From Rhodobacter sp. (GTDB lineage: Bacteria > Pseudomonadota > Alphaproteobacteria > Rhodobacterales > Rhodobacteraceae): 64,000 nt of DNA. Location: NCBI GenBank assembly GCA_030066215.1, contig JASJCA010000034.1, forward strand, positions 1-64,000, written 5' to 3'. Below the pieces are notes generated by a model. It saw nothing but the letters and a program-made list of their open reading frames with translations. It searched no databases and was not told the DNA's origin. Shown here in pieces: positions 37,356-46,410 of this stretch. Each line of letters begins with the position of its first letter. Positions within the stretch are counted from its first letter, which is position 1. A program made the position numbers and the translations under genes.

Positions 37356-39008
37356 ATGCAGGCCGATTTCGTGATTGTCGGCGCCGGGTCGGCGGGCTGT
37401 GCGCTGGCCTACCGGCTGAGCGAGGCCGGCGCCTCGGTGCTGGTGATCGAACACGGCGGCACCGATGCCGGCCCGTTCATCCAGATGCCCGCCGCGCTAT
37501 CGTTCCCGATGAACATGCGCCGCTACGATTGGGGCTACCGGACCGAGCCCGAGCCGCAGCTAAACAACCGCCGCCTAGTCTGCCCGCGCGGCAAGGTGAT
37601 CGGCGGGTCGTCCTCGATCAACGGCATGATCTATGTCCGCGGCCATGCCCGCGACTACGACACCTGGGCCGAGATGGGCGCCGACGGCTGGGCCTTTGCC
37701 GACGTGCTGCCGTATTTCAAAAGGATGGAAACCTGGCACGGCGAGACCGGCGACCCGGACTGGCGCGGGCGCGACGGCCCGCTGCACGTCTCGCGCGGGC
37801 CGCGGACCAACACCTTGGTGCGCGCCTTCGTCGAGGCCGGGCGGCAGGCCGGTTATCCGGTGACCGAGGACTATAACGGCCGCCAGCAAGAGGGCTTCGG
37901 CGCCTTCGAATCGACGATCTGGCGGGGCCGGCGCTGGTCGGCCGCGAATGCCTATCTGCGCCCGGCTCTGCGCCGTCGGAACTGTACGCTGGTGCGCGCC
38001 TTCGTTGAACGGGTGGTGATCGAGGACGGCCGCGCGATGGGCGTCGCGGTCCGCCGGCGGGGCCGGGCCGAGGTGATCGGAGCCCGGCGAGAGGTCATTC
38101 TGGCGGCCTCTGCGATCAACTCGCCCAAGCTTCTGATGCTGTCGGGGATCGGGCCGGCGCGGGACCTGGCCGCGCAGGGGATCGACGTGGTGGCCGACCG
38201 GCCCGGGGTCGGCCGGAACCTGCAGGATCACCTGGAGATGTATATCCAGATGTCCGCCAAGGCCCCCGTAAGCCTTTACAAACACTGGAATATTCTGGGC
38301 AAGGGTCTGATCGGGGCGCGCTGGCTGCTGACCCGGGGCGGGCTGGGCGCGTCGAACCAGTTCGAAAGCTGCGGCTTCATCCGGTCGGCCGCCGGCGTCG
38401 ACTATCCCGACCTGCAATTCCATTTTCTGCCGATCGCGGTGCGCTATGACGGCCAGGCGCCGCCCGAGGGCCACGGCTTTCAGGCCCATGTCGGCCCGAT
38501 GCGGTCGAAGTCGCGCGGCACGGTCACCCTGCGCTCGCCCGATCCGGCCGCGCCGCCGGTGATCCGCTTCAACTACATGAGCCATGACGACGATTGGCGC
38601 GATTTCCGCACCGGCATCCGGTTGACGCGCGAGATCTTCGCCCAGCCGGCCTTTGCGCCGTTTGCCGGCCGCGAGCTCCAACCAGGGGACGCCGCCCAGA
38701 CCGACGCGGCACTCGACGCGGCGATCCGCGACCATGCCGAAAGCGCCTATCACCCCTGCGGCACCGCGCGCATGGGCCGGCGCGACGACCCGATGGCTGT
38801 CGTCGACCCTGAGACCCGGGTGATCGGGGTGGACGGCCTGCGCCTGGCCGACAGCTCGGTCTTTCCGCAGATCACCAACGGCAATATCAACGCGCCCTCG
38901 ATCCTGGTGGGCGAGAAGGCGGCCGACCACATCCTGGGCCGCGCGCCGCTGGCCCCCGACAACGCCGCGCCGTGGGTCCATCCCGACTGGCGCAGCGCGC
39001 AGCGCTAA
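37356..39008 (+). CDS. betA: choline dehydrogenase / GMC oxidoreductase
   Basis: 550-residue GMC flavoprotein that oxidises choline to betaine aldehyde (family BetA). FAD-binding [15 protein letters not shown] at the start, [24 protein letters not shown] (in short pieces) for the GMC signature 1, catalytic His in HPCGTARMG and Asn in [17 protein letters not shown]. Close match to BetA in length. The expected partner betB is represented only by the C-terminal fragment in the upstream chimera, so the locus appears broken for choline-to-betaine conversion unless another BetB exists (inference). Confidence 0.88.
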   Translation: MQADFVIVGAGSAGCALAYRLSEAGASVLVIEHGGTDAGPFIQMPAALSFPMNMRRYDWGYRTEPEPQLNNRRLVCPRGKVIGGSSSINGMIYVRGHARDYDTWAEMGADGWAFADVLPYFKRMETWHGETGDPDWRGRDGPLHVSRGPRTNTLVRAFVEAGRQAGYPVTEDYNGRQQEGFGAFESTIWRGRRWSAANAYLRPALRRRNCTLVRAFVERVVIEDGRAMGVAVRRRGRAEVIGARREVILAASAINSPKLLMLSGIGPARDLAAQGIDVVADRPGVGRNLQDHLEMYIQMSAKAPVSLYKHWNILGKGLIGARWLLTRGGLGASNQFESCGFIRSAAGVDYPDLQFHFLPIAVRYDGQAPPEGHGFQAHVGPMRSKSRGTVTLRSPDPAAPPVIRFNYMSHDDDWRDFRTGIRLTREIFAQPAFAPFAGRELQPGDAAQTDAALDAAIRDHAESAYHPCGTARMGRRDDPMAVVDPETRVIGVDGLRLADSSVFPQITNGNINAPSILVGEKAADHILGRAPLAPDNAAPWVHPDWRSAQR

Positions 39009-39061
39009 CGAACCCTGCCCGCCCGCCTTGATCGCCGCGCCGCGCGCGGCGATGTTAAGGA

Positions 39062-39709
39062 ATGTTAAGATTGGTTATCGTTTTATGCCTGTTGGCGGGC
39101 CTTGCGCGGGCCGAGACGTTCTCCGGCCGGGTCACCGTGGTCGACGGCGACACGCTGCGGGTCGGGGCCGAGAAAGTCCGGCTTTACGGCATCGACGCGC
39201 CCGAACTTGGCCAGCGCTGCGGCGACGGCGCCGGCGGCGACTGGGCCTGCGGGCGATGGGCAGAGGCGACCGCGTACGGGCTCTACCAAGCCAAGATCGC
39301 CACCTGCCAGCGGATCGACACCGACCGCTACGGCCGCACCGTCGCGCGCTGTTTCGTCGCCGGCCAGGACATCGCCGCGCGCCTGGTCCGCGATGGCGTG
39401 GCCCAGGCCTACCGGCGCTATGCCCTTGATTACGTTGACGAAGAAAAGGAGGGCTCGATTGCCGGCCGGGGCATTTGGCGCGGCGGGCTGCAATCGCCGG
39501 CGGAGTATCGCGCCGGTCTGCAGGGCCCCGCGCCGGCCGCGCCTGGTGGCTGCGCGATCAAGGGCAACATCTCGGCCGGCGGCAAGATCTATCACATGCC
39601 TGGGCAGGAACACTACGCACAAACGCGGGTCAGTGAACCCAAAGGCGAGCGCTGGTTCTGCAGCGAGGCCGAGGCGCGCGCGGCGGGCTGGCGGCGCGCG
39701 CGGCGGTGA
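39062..39709 (+). CDS. secreted thermonuclease-like (SNase) protein
   Basis: 215 residues. Signal peptide (MLRLVIVLCLLAGLARA), staphylococcal-nuclease fold with VVDGDTLRVG, VRLYGIDAPELGQ, Arg in DRYGRTVARCF and DGVAQAYRRYALDY; it lacks nothing obvious. A C-terminal extension GCAIKGNIS-GGKIYHMPGQEHYAQTRV...WFCSEAEARAAGWRRAR is shared by many proteobacterial relatives. Likely periplasmic nucleotidase/nuclease. The TTAA-N6-TTAA sequence over the start does not fit a full CtrA site. Confidence 0.9.
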   Translation: MLRLVIVLCLLAGLARAETFSGRVTVVDGDTLRVGAEKVRLYGIDAPELGQRCGDGAGGDWACGRWAEATAYGLYQAKIATCQRIDTDRYGRTVARCFVAGQDIAARLVRDGVAQAYRRYALDYVDEEKEGSIAGRGIWRGGLQSPAEYRAGLQGPAPAAPGGCAIKGNISAGGKIYHMPGQEHYAQTRVSEPKGERWFCSEAEARAAGWRRARR

Positions 39710-39710
39710 G

Positions 39711-39752
39711 TTGATCCCGGTCAAGGTCCGGGCTATGCGCGAGACCTAAATT
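39711..39752 (+). promoter_or_regulatory. FnrL-like box with class II promoter geometry
   Basis: TTGATCCCGGTCAA (39711-39724) matches TTGAT-N4-ATCAA with one mismatch. A TAAATT hexamer lies at 39747-39752, exactly 22 bp after the box as in class II FNR promoters (box centred at -41.5, start near 39759). It precedes the DUF465 gene at 39787. Confidence 0.6.
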
Positions 39753-39786
39753 GCCCCTGACGAGGATCGGAAAGGACCCGCGACAA

Positions 39787-40032
39787 ATGTCTCACACGCC
39801 CCACGAACTGCACGACGACTTCCCCGAGCATGCCGACCGCATTCACACTCTGAAGGAGTCGGATGCGCATTTCGCCAAGCTGATGGGCGAGTACCACGAG
39901 ATCAACCGCGCCGTGCACCGGGCCGAGACCAATGTCGAGCCAATGGACCAGTTCGCCGAGGAAGACCTGCGCAAGAAACGCATGGTGCTGAAGGACGAGC
40001 TTTACGGCATGTTGACCGCCGCGGCCGGCTAG
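39787..40032 (+). CDS. YdcH/DUF465 small coiled-coil protein
   Basis: 81 residues of the DUF465 family: HTLKESDAHFAKLMGEYHEINRAVHRAE followed by a KKRMVLKDELYGML helix, the usual two-helix coiled coil. No function is established. ATG at 39787 is used because the DUF465 motif starts soon after and a GGAAAGGAC site lies upstream (39768-39776). The upstream promoter looks FnrL-dependent (inference). Confidence 0.9.
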   Translation: MSHTPHELHDDFPEHADRIHTLKESDAHFAKLMGEYHEINRAVHRAETNVEPMDQFAEEDLRKKRMVLKDELYGMLTAAAG

Positions 40033-40104
40033 CGCGCTTCGGCAGTCGCGTGACGTCCGCGCCAGATTGAACGTAGCACGCTCCGTTCTGCAATAGCTTG
40101 CCGA

Positions 40105-41505
40105 TCAGCCGATCTGGTAGGGCAGCACGCCGCGGGCGTCGGGGTCGACGCTGAGTGGGCGTTCCAAGGGCGGGACAGAACGCTGGTGGCAGTCGCGCCG
40201 CTCGCAGATCCGGCAGGAAATCCCGATCGGCTCGAACGCGGCGCGGTTGGTCACGTCGAGATCGTCTGCATAGACCAGCCGGTCGGCATGGCGCACCTCG
40301 CAGCCCAACCCGATGGCATAGCGCCGCACCGGCGCGGTGAAGCTGCCGCCCGGCTTCGACACGTCGCGCGCCAGGCACAGATAGCGCACGCCGTCGGGCG
40401 TCTCGGCGAGCTGCCGGAGAAACCGTCCCGGCGTCTCGAAGGCCTGGTGCACGTTCCAAAGCGGGCAGGCGCCGCCGAAACGGGCGAATTGCAGCCGCGT
40501 GGCGGAGTGCCGCTTAGTAATGGTGCCGGCCTGGTCGACCCGGACGAAGAAGAACGGCACGCCCTTGGCCCCAGGCCGCTGCATCGTCGACAGCCGGTGG
40601 GCCACTTGTTCGATCGATGCGCCGAAGCGGTCGGCGAGACGTTCGAGGTCGTGTCGTACCGCATCGGCCGCCTCCAGAAACCTGGTGTAGGGCATCAAGG
40701 CCGCACCGGCGAAGTAGTTTGCCAGGCCGATCTTGGCGATGGCGCGGGCCTCGTCCGTCTGGAATCGCGCCAAGTCCAGCGTTGCCTCAAGAAGTTCGTT
40801 TTGTCCAACTAATGCGATCTGATGGAGCAGCTGAAATTGCTGGGTCGCGCTGGACTCGCGAGTCGAAAGTGTCAGTTTCCTCAAAGCACTGTCAAATGAA
40901 CGAAGACTAGCAATCTCCTCTAATTGAATGGAAATATGGTGTTTGTCTAAATACGATATTGCGACATCCCACACATTCCTGTTCGATTCGTCGCCGGTGG
41001 TGAAATGCTCGGCAGCTCGATCCACGGCATCGATGTAGTTGTCGCAATAGTGAAAGAAATCGCGAACTTCCTCCCACGGACTTGGCTGCACCGCACTGTC
41101 CGCACGGCCGAGCGCCTCGTCGAGCGAGGCCAGCCGTTCATGGCTTTGCCGATAGGCCTGATGCAGCGCCAGGAACGACCGCGCGAGTGCCGGCGCATTT
41201 GAGGCAGCCAGCCGCAGGTCGGCCAGGGGCGGCGCAGCGTCGGCAAAGACCGGATCGGCCAGTGCCTCGCGCATGTCGACCACCAGTCGCTCGGCGTCTC
41301 CGGTGGACAGTTCGGTCACGTCGAAGCCAAACTCCTGTGCCAGCGCCAAAACCACGCCGGCCGACACCGGACGGTGATTGTTTTCCATCTGGTTGAGATA
41401 GGGCAGCGACACGCCGAGCTTTTCGGCAAAGGCCTTTTGGGTCAGGCCAAGCCGGGTCCGTACCTCGCGCAACTTGGCGCCGGCATAGAGTTTTTGGGTG
41501 GTCAT
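40105..41505 (-). CDS. pccR: ScfR-family transcriptional regulator, PccR-like
   Basis: 466-residue regulator. N-terminal XRE-type helix-turn-helix (about 10-62, GLTQKAFAEKLGVSLPYLNQMEN), a central ImmA/IrrE-like region, and a C-terminal Cys-rich CRICERRDCHQR segment typical of short-chain fatty acyl-CoA regulators (RamB/PrpC-regulator/PccR). In Rhodobacter sphaeroides PccR senses propionyl-CoA and activates pccB. Here it lies about 2.5 kb from pccB, with TTTGCAAA-type elements before both genes (41545-41552 and 43891-43898). ATG at 41505 begins MTTQKLYAGAKL. Confidence 0.88.
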   Translation of the reverse strand: MTTQKLYAGAKLREVRTRLGLTQKAFAEKLGVSLPYLNQMENNHRPVSAGVVLALAQEFGFDVTELSTGDAERLVVDMREALADPVFADAAPPLADLRLAASNAPALARSFLALHQAYRQSHERLASLDEALGRADSAVQPSPWEEVRDFFHYCDNYIDAVDRAAEHFTTGDESNRNVWDVAISYLDKHHISIQLEEIASLRSFDSALRKLTLSTRESSATQQFQLLHQIALVGQNELLEATLDLARFQTDEARAIAKIGLANYFAGAALMPYTRFLEAADAVRHDLERLADRFGASIEQVAHRLSTMQRPGAKGVPFFFVRVDQAGTITKRHSATRLQFARFGGACPLWNVHQAFETPGRFLRQLAETPDGVRYLCLARDVSKPGGSFTAPVRRYAIGLGCEVRHADRLVYADDLDVTNRAAFEPIGISCRICERRDCHQRSVPPLERPLSVDPDARGVLPYQIG

Positions 41506-41515
41506 TTGGGCTGCC

Positions 41516-41552
41516 TTTGCAGGTTTGCTTGCTGGCACTTAGCCTTTGCAAA
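41516..41552 (-). promoter_or_regulatory. TTTGCAAA-type elements upstream of pccR
   Basis: TTTGCAAA at 41545-41552 with further TTTGCA/TTTGC half-sites at 41516-41528, between pccR and the convergently placed MFS 3' end. PccR has been reported to bind TTTGCAAA-type repeats; suggests autoregulation. Confidence 0.5.
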
Positions 41553-41568
41553 CCGCTTCGCGCAACCC

Positions 41569-42795
41569 TCAGGCCAGGGCCAACGTCCGCTCCCGCCGCA
41601 CGACGTAGAGGATCGACAAGAAGGACATCACCGAGGTGATGAACATGATCCACAAAAGCGGGAAAGCGCCGGTTCCGGGGGTCAAAAGCGCGCCGGCCAA
41701 GGCGGACAGCGCGGCGCCGCCGCCGATCATGATCGCACCGCCGAGCCCGCTGGCCGAGCCGGCCAGATGCGGACGCACCGACAGCATGCCGGCATTGGCG
41801 TTCGGCACCAACAGACCGTTGCCGAGCCCCATGAATGTCATGAACCCGAAAAACGACTGGACCGATCCGAAGCCGCCGTAAAACACGACCAGCGCACAGG
41901 CCATGCCGCAGGAGACGATGATCGTGCCGGTCAAGATCATCCGGTTGATGCCGAACCGGATCGAATAGCGCCCCGAGATGAAGTTACCCAGGAAATACCC
42001 CACCGCGGGAGCGCCGAAGTAAAAGCCAAGCTGAGCCGGGTCGAGGCCGAACACTTCGGTGCCGATATAAGGCGCACCGCCGAGATAGGCGAAAAACGCC
42101 CCCGATCCAAAGGCGGCGGCCAGGCAATAGCCCCAAAACCTGCGCGCCATCAAAAGCTCTGGGTATTGGCGAAACTGTGCGGAGAAGCTCGACGACCGAT
42201 GCGCCGCCGTTTCGCCGAGGTCCGACCAGACAAGCCACATCGTGATCGCCCCGAGCAGCACCAGCATCCAGAAATTCGCCTGCCAGCCGAAGATCTCGTC
42301 CAAAACCCCGCCGACGGCCGGGCCGATCATCGGCACCACGGCCATGCCCATGGTGACGTAGCCGATCATCGAGGCCGCCTGGTCCTGGGGCACCATGTCG
42401 CGCACGATGGCGCGGCTCAGCACGATGCCGACGACGACGAAGGCCTGGATCATGCGGAAGGCCAGGAATGTCTCGGCCGTGGGCGCATAGACGCAGCCGA
42501 TCGAGGCCAGGACGAAGATCAGAAAGCCCGCCAGCACCACCGGGCGACGGCCGTAGCGGTCCGAGATCGGGCCCACAATGATCTGCAGCACCGCGTTCAC
42601 GCCCAGGTAGATCGCCACCGACAGCTGCATCAGCCGGTAGTCGGTCGCAAAATACTCGGTCATGTTCGGCAGGGACGGCAGGAACACGTTCATCGACAGC
42701 GCCGACACGCCCGCGATCATGATCAGCGTAAAGATGTGTGGCGGGGTGGTGCGGTCGAGGAAACGCACCTGCGGTTCACTTGTCATTGGAGACAC
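41569..42795 (-). CDS. MFS exporter, Bcr/CflA type
   Basis: 408 residues with 12 helices. Bcr/CflA features: SALSMNVFLPSLPNMTEYF after TM1, GPISDRYGRRPVVLAG (motif A), RMIQAF, GPAVGGVLDE (motif C). Probably exports a drug or metabolite by proton antiport. It lies between pccR and the racemase-family gene, all on the minus strand. Whether it belongs functionally to propionate metabolism is not clear. Confidence 0.88.
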   Translation of the reverse strand: MSPMTSEPQVRFLDRTTPPHIFTLIMIAGVSALSMNVFLPSLPNMTEYFATDYRLMQLSVAIYLGVNAVLQIIVGPISDRYGRRPVVLAGFLIFVLASIGCVYAPTAETFLAFRMIQAFVVVGIVLSRAIVRDMVPQDQAASMIGYVTMGMAVVPMIGPAVGGVLDEIFGWQANFWMLVLLGAITMWLVWSDLGETAAHRSSSFSAQFRQYPELLMARRFWGYCLAAAFGSGAFFAYLGGAPYIGTEVFGLDPAQLGFYFGAPAVGYFLGNFISGRYSIRFGINRMILTGTIIVSCGMACALVVFYGGFGSVQSFFGFMTFMGLGNGLLVPNANAGMLSVRPHLAGSASGLGGAIMIGGGAALSALAGALLTPGTGAFPLLWIMFITSVMSFLSILYVVRRERTLALA

Positions 42796-42818
42796 TTAGA
42801 ACGCGTGACGGCCTAAGT

Positions 42819-43865
42819 CTATGTGTGCGCCCGCACAGGCCAGGTATCGGCCACAGTGTAGCCGCGCGGCCAGGGGTCGGCCGGGTCGCACAACACCTCG
42901 TGCCGTCCGGTGATCCAGGCGCGGCCCTTCAAGGCGGGCACAATGGCCGGGCGGCCGCCGACGTCGGTCGTGGCGGCCACGCGGCACTCGAACCGGCCGC
43001 CGATGATCGATCGCCCGGTGAACCGTCCGGCCGCCAGCTGCCCACGTGCGTGCATCACCGCCATCCGCGCCGAACAGCCCGTGCCACAGGGCGACCGGTC
43101 GATCTTGCCCGGGTCGATCACAACCGCATTGGTGGCCTCTGGCACGCCGTCTACCGTGCGAACCGGCCCAGCGAAGAGACAAAACGAGATCTGCGACCAG
43201 GGCTGTACGGGGTGCGAGAACCCTATCTGTTCGTTCGCCGCCGCAGTGATCCGGGCGCCAAGGTCGGCGATGTCTCGCCCTTCGTCAGGGGTCAGCGCCA
43301 ATCCGACGTCTTCGGCCCGGACCAACACGAAACTGTCCCCACCGAAAGCCGTGTCGACCGTCAGCGATCCGAGCGCCGCGACCTCCAGTGTCGCATCCAG
43401 CCGGTCGGCGAAGCTCGGCACGTTGGTCAGTTCGATTGCTTCCGCCTTGCGACCCTTGCAAAACGCCCGGACCGGCACCAGCCCCGCTGGCGCCTCCAAC
43501 GCGAACTCTGTCACCGGCTCCGCCATCGGCACCAATCCGGTCTCTAGGCACACCGTTGCCACGCAGATTGCGTTCGAACCCGACATCGGCGGGGTATGCA
43601 CCGGTTCCATGATCAGGAACGCCATTGCCGCATTCGGGTGTTTGGGCGGCACCAGAAGGTTGACGTGGGTGAACACCCCGCCGCGCGGCTCATGCAGCAT
43701 CAGATCGCGTAGCCGCCCGTCAGCGGCCAGCCAATCGCGCATCTGCCACAGCGTCTCGCCCGGCGGTGGCGCCACCCCGCCGGTGATCACATTGCCGACT
43801 TCGCCTTCGGCATGGGCCGATACCATCTGGATCGGATCACCACCTGAGGGTTCGCTAATTTGCAA
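42819..43865 (-). CDS. proline racemase family protein (Ser/Cys active-site pair)
   Basis: 348 residues; alternative start ATG at 43826 gives 335. The family interconverts or dehydrates proline derivatives using two catalytic residues. The first site reads MSGSNAIC (Ser instead of Cys), the second SPCGTGCSA (Cys kept). In the family, Cys/Cys and Ser/Cys pairs occur in proline racemases/4-hydroxyproline epimerases and Thr/Cys in trans-3-hydroxyproline dehydratases, so 4-hydroxyproline epimerase is the best guess. It is divergent from pccB; the longer start overlaps a TTTGCAAT element at 43859-43866. Confidence 0.85.
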   Translation of the reverse strand: MQISEPSGGDPIQMVSAHAEGEVGNVITGGVAPPPGETLWQMRDWLAADGRLRDLMLHEPRGGVFTHVNLLVPPKHPNAAMAFLIMEPVHTPPMSGSNAICVATVCLETGLVPMAEPVTEFALEAPAGLVPVRAFCKGRKAEAIELTNVPSFADRLDATLEVAALGSLTVDTAFGGDSFVLVRAEDVGLALTPDEGRDIADLGARITAAANEQIGFSHPVQPWSQISFCLFAGPVRTVDGVPEATNAVVIDPGKIDRSPCGTGCSARMAVMHARGQLAAGRFTGRSIIGGRFECRVAATTDVGGRPAIVPALKGRAWITGRHEVLCDPADPWPRGYTVADTWPVRAHT

Positions 43866-43950
43866 TTTTCACAAAGCTCCCTGCCAAGAGTTTGCAAATT
43901 TACTGGATTTTCCTTTCCCTCCCCTATACGCCCGCGTAGTTTGCCGCAAA
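43859..43950 (+). promoter_or_regulatory. pccB promoter region with TTTGCAAA elements
   Basis: TTTGCAAT (43859-43866), TTTGCAAA (43891-43898) and TTTGCCGCAAA (43940-43950) precede pccB. TATACG at 43925-43930 is a plausible -10; TTTGCAAA would be centred near -42. PccR-type activators bind such repeats. The -35 is poor, in line with activator dependence. Confidence 0.55.
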
Positions 43951-43985
43951 CCCGGCCAGGCTCAAGACCATAGGGGGAGGGGCAC

Positions 43986-45518
43986 ATGAAGGACATCCTG
44001 CAGGAACTCGAAAACCGGCGCCAGACCGCGCGGATGGGTGGCGGCCAGCGCCGGATCGACGCCCAGCACGGCAAGGGCAAACTGACCGCGCGGGAGCGGA
44101 TCGAGCTGCTGCTCGACGAGGACTCGTTCGAGGAATTCGACATGTTCGTCGCCCACCGCTGCACCGATTTCGGGATGGAGGCGGAACGCCCCTCGGGCGA
44201 TGGCGTGGTCACCGGCTGGGGCACGATCAACGGCCGCATGGTCTATGTGTTCAGTCAGGATTTCACCGTCTTCGGCGGCTCGCTGTCGGAAACCCACGCC
44301 CAGAAGATCTGTAAAATCATGGACATGGCCATGCAGAACGGCGCCCCGGTGATCGGCATCAACGATTCGGGCGGCGCGCGGATCCAAGAAGGCGTCGCCT
44401 CGCTCGCCGGCTACGCCGAGGTGTTCCAGCGCAACATCATGGCTAGCGGGGTGGTGCCGCAGATCAGCGTGATCATGGGCCCCTGCGCCGGCGGCGCGGT
44501 CTATTCGCCGGCGATGACCGACTTCATCTTCATGGTCAAGGACACGTCCTACATGTTCGTCACCGGGCCCGACGTGGTGAAGACGGTGACCAACGAGGTG
44601 GTGACGGCCGAAGAGCTCGGCGGCGCCTCGACCCACACCCGCAAATCCTCGGTCGCCGACGGCGCGTTCGAAAACGACGTCGACGCGCTCACCGAAATCC
44701 GCCGCCTGGTCGATTTCCTGCCGCTGAACAACCGCGACCAGGTCCCGGTGCGCCCGTTCTTCGACGACCCCGCCCGGATCGAGGTCAGCCTCGACACGCT
44801 GGTGCCCGACAACCCCAACACGCCCTACGACATGCACGAGCTCATCCGGAAGACCGCGGATGAGGGTGATTTCTTCGAGATCCAAGAGGAGTTCGCCAAG
44901 AACATCCTGACCGGCTTCATCCGGCTCGAAGGCCGCACCGTGGGCGTGGTGGCGAACCAGCCGATGGTATTGGCGGGCTGCCTGGACATCGACTCGTCGC
45001 GCAAGGCCGCCCGTTTCGTTCGTTTCTGCGACGCTTTCGAGATCCCCATTCTCACCTTCGTCGACGTGCCGGGCTTCCTTCCCGGGACCAGCCAGGAATA
45101 CGGCGGCGTGATCAAGCATGGTGCGAAGCTCTTGTTTGCCTATGGCGAGGCGACCGTGCCCAAGGTCACCGTGATCACCCGCAAGGCCTATGGCGGCGCC
45201 TATGACGTCATGGCCTCAAAACACCTGCGCGGAGACTTTAATTACGCCTGGCCGACGGCCGAGATCGCGGTGATGGGTGCGAAGGGTGCGACCGAGATCC
45301 TCTACCGCTCCGAACTCGACGACCCGGAAAAGATCGCCGCGCGGACAGCGGACTACGAAGCCCGCTTCGCCAACCCCTTCGTCGCCGCCGAAAAGGGGTT
45401 CATCGACGAGGTCATCATGCCGCGGAATACGAGGAAACGCGTCTGCCGGGCGTTCGCTTCGCTGAGGGGCAAGAAGCTGCAGAACCCATGGAAAAAGCAC
45501 GACAATATTCCGCTTTAG
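43986..45518 (+). CDS. pccB: propionyl-CoA carboxylase beta subunit
   Basis: 510 residues, the normal length. Carboxyltransferase subunit that moves CO2 from biotin (on PccA) to propionyl-CoA, giving methylmalonyl-CoA. Oxyanion loops include GGARIQEGV and [25 protein letters not shown] and [13 protein letters not shown] mark the C-terminal half. Starts the pcc locus downstream of a PccR-like promoter; pccA is 3.9 kb further on. GGGGGAGGGGCAC lies before the ATG. Confidence 0.97.
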   Translation: MKDILQELENRRQTARMGGGQRRIDAQHGKGKLTARERIELLLDEDSFEEFDMFVAHRCTDFGMEAERPSGDGVVTGWGTINGRMVYVFSQDFTVFGGSLSETHAQKICKIMDMAMQNGAPVIGINDSGGARIQEGVASLAGYAEVFQRNIMASGVVPQISVIMGPCAGGAVYSPAMTDFIFMVKDTSYMFVTGPDVVKTVTNEVVTAEELGGASTHTRKSSVADGAFENDVDALTEIRRLVDFLPLNNRDQVPVRPFFDDPARIEVSLDTLVPDNPNTPYDMHELIRKTADEGDFFEIQEEFAKNILTGFIRLEGRTVGVVANQPMVLAGCLDIDSSRKAARFVRFCDAFEIPILTFVDVPGFLPGTSQEYGGVIKHGAKLLFAYGEATVPKVTVITRKAYGGAYDVMASKHLRGDFNYAWPTAEIAVMGAKGATEILYRSELDDPEKIAARTADYEARFANPFVAAEKGFIDEVIMPRNTRKRVCRAFASLRGKKLQNPWKKHDNIPL

Positions 45519-45519
45519 A

Positions 45520-45765
45520 ATGCCCACGATCCACAGGTGGCGCGGCTGGAGGGTTCAGTTCTATTCATCGGATCGGGACGAGCCCGCGCATGTGCATGTG
45601 CGCAAGGGAGACGATCAGGTGAAGATCTGGCTGCACGATCTGACCATTGCGCGCGCCTATGGGGTCAGCACCCGCGATCTTGGTGCGATCATCCGCATGG
45701 TCCAAGAGAATCGAGACGACTTTCAGGAGGCTTGGGATGGTTATTTTGAACACCGAGATCAATGA
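45520..45765 (+). CDS. DUF4160 protein
   Basis: 81 residues of the DUF4160 family (MPTIHRWRGWRVQFYSSDRDEPAHVHVRKGDDQVKIWL, then a short helical end). The family is commonly paired with DUF2442, as here; such pairs have been suggested to be toxin-antitoxin-like but the activity is unproven. The ATG is one base after the pccB stop and lacks a strong ribosome site, so it may depend on pccB translation. It overlaps the DUF2442 start by 29 bases. Confidence 0.85.
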   Translation: MPTIHRWRGWRVQFYSSDRDEPAHVHVRKGDDQVKIWLHDLTIARAYGVSTRDLGAIIRMVQENRDDFQEAWDGYFEHRDQ

Positions 45766-46015
45766 GGCCGACCGTCCGGTCTCGGCGGTGTGCGACGACA
45801 CCAATCTGACGGTCGAACTCGCCGATGGCCGGCAGATCGTCACGCCGCTTTGGTGGTATCCGCGGCTGCTCGCGGCCTCGCCCGAGCAGCGGGCGAATGT
45901 CGAGTTGTCCCGTTTCGCGGTGCATTGGGAGGAGATCGACGAGGACCTCAGCGTTGACGGTATGCTGCGGGGCGCCAAGGCACCTGGCGCCAAACCGCCG
46001 GAGGAGGCGGCGTGA
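45737..46015 (+). CDS. DUF2442 protein
   Basis: 92 residues of the DUF2442 family: LTVELADGRQIVTPLWWYPRLLAASPEQR is the recognisable core, followed by a WEEIDEDLSVDGML helix. AGGAGG at 45725-45730 sits 6 bases before the ATG. It overlaps the DUF4160 gene and shares GTGA with the cupin gene downstream. Partner of DUF4160; function unknown. Confidence 0.87.
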   Translation: MVILNTEINEADRPVSAVCDDTNLTVELADGRQIVTPLWWYPRLLAASPEQRANVELSRFAVHWEEIDEDLSVDGMLRGAKAPGAKPPEEAA

Positions 46016-46410
46016 GCGATCCTCGTGCGCAGGCCTTCACTATCTCCCACGCCGACGCCTCGCCGTTCGAGGGCGACGGCCTGCGGGCGTTCTTTGAATA
46101 CCGCGACCTTGGCATCCGGGGCGCCACGCAAGGCAGCTTCGGCGCACATGTGATCCGCGCGGTGCCGGGGGAGGAGAGCCCAGGGGCCTGGCACAGCCAC
46201 GACCTCGATTTCCAGATGGTCTATGTCACCAAGGGCTGGGTCGTCTTCGAATATGAAGGGAAGGGGGAGCATCTGCTCCGCGCGGGATCCTGCGTGTTGC
46301 AGCCGCCCGGCATCCGCCACCGCGAGCTGCGGCATTCCGATGACATGGAGCTGATCGAAATCACCGCCCCGGCCGCGTTCGACACCCACCCCGAAGAGGC
46401 GCCCACGTGA
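46012..46410 (+). CDS. cupin-domain protein
   Basis: 132-residue single-domain cupin. Metal-ligand pattern HSHDLDFQMVY (His/His plus Glu-equivalent Gln) and PPGIRHRE (His) with the barrel strands around them suggest a metal-binding small-molecule or stress enzyme; substrate unknown. GTG at 46012 overlaps the DUF2442 stop (GTGA), and the stop overlaps the next gene's GTG (46407) the same way, so it is translationally coupled in the cassette. Confidence 0.87.
   Translation: MSDPRAQAFTISHADASPFEGDGLRAFFEYRDLGIRGATQGSFGAHVIRAVPGEESPGAWHSHDLDFQMVYVTKGWVVFEYEGKGEHLLRAGSCVLQPPGIRHRELRHSDDMELIEITAPAAFDTHPEEAPT

Noticed and set aside
39055-39069. CtrA site TTAA-N6-TTAA over the thermonuclease start
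   Set aside because: Full CtrA sites have N7 spacing; this has N6 and overlaps the start codon.
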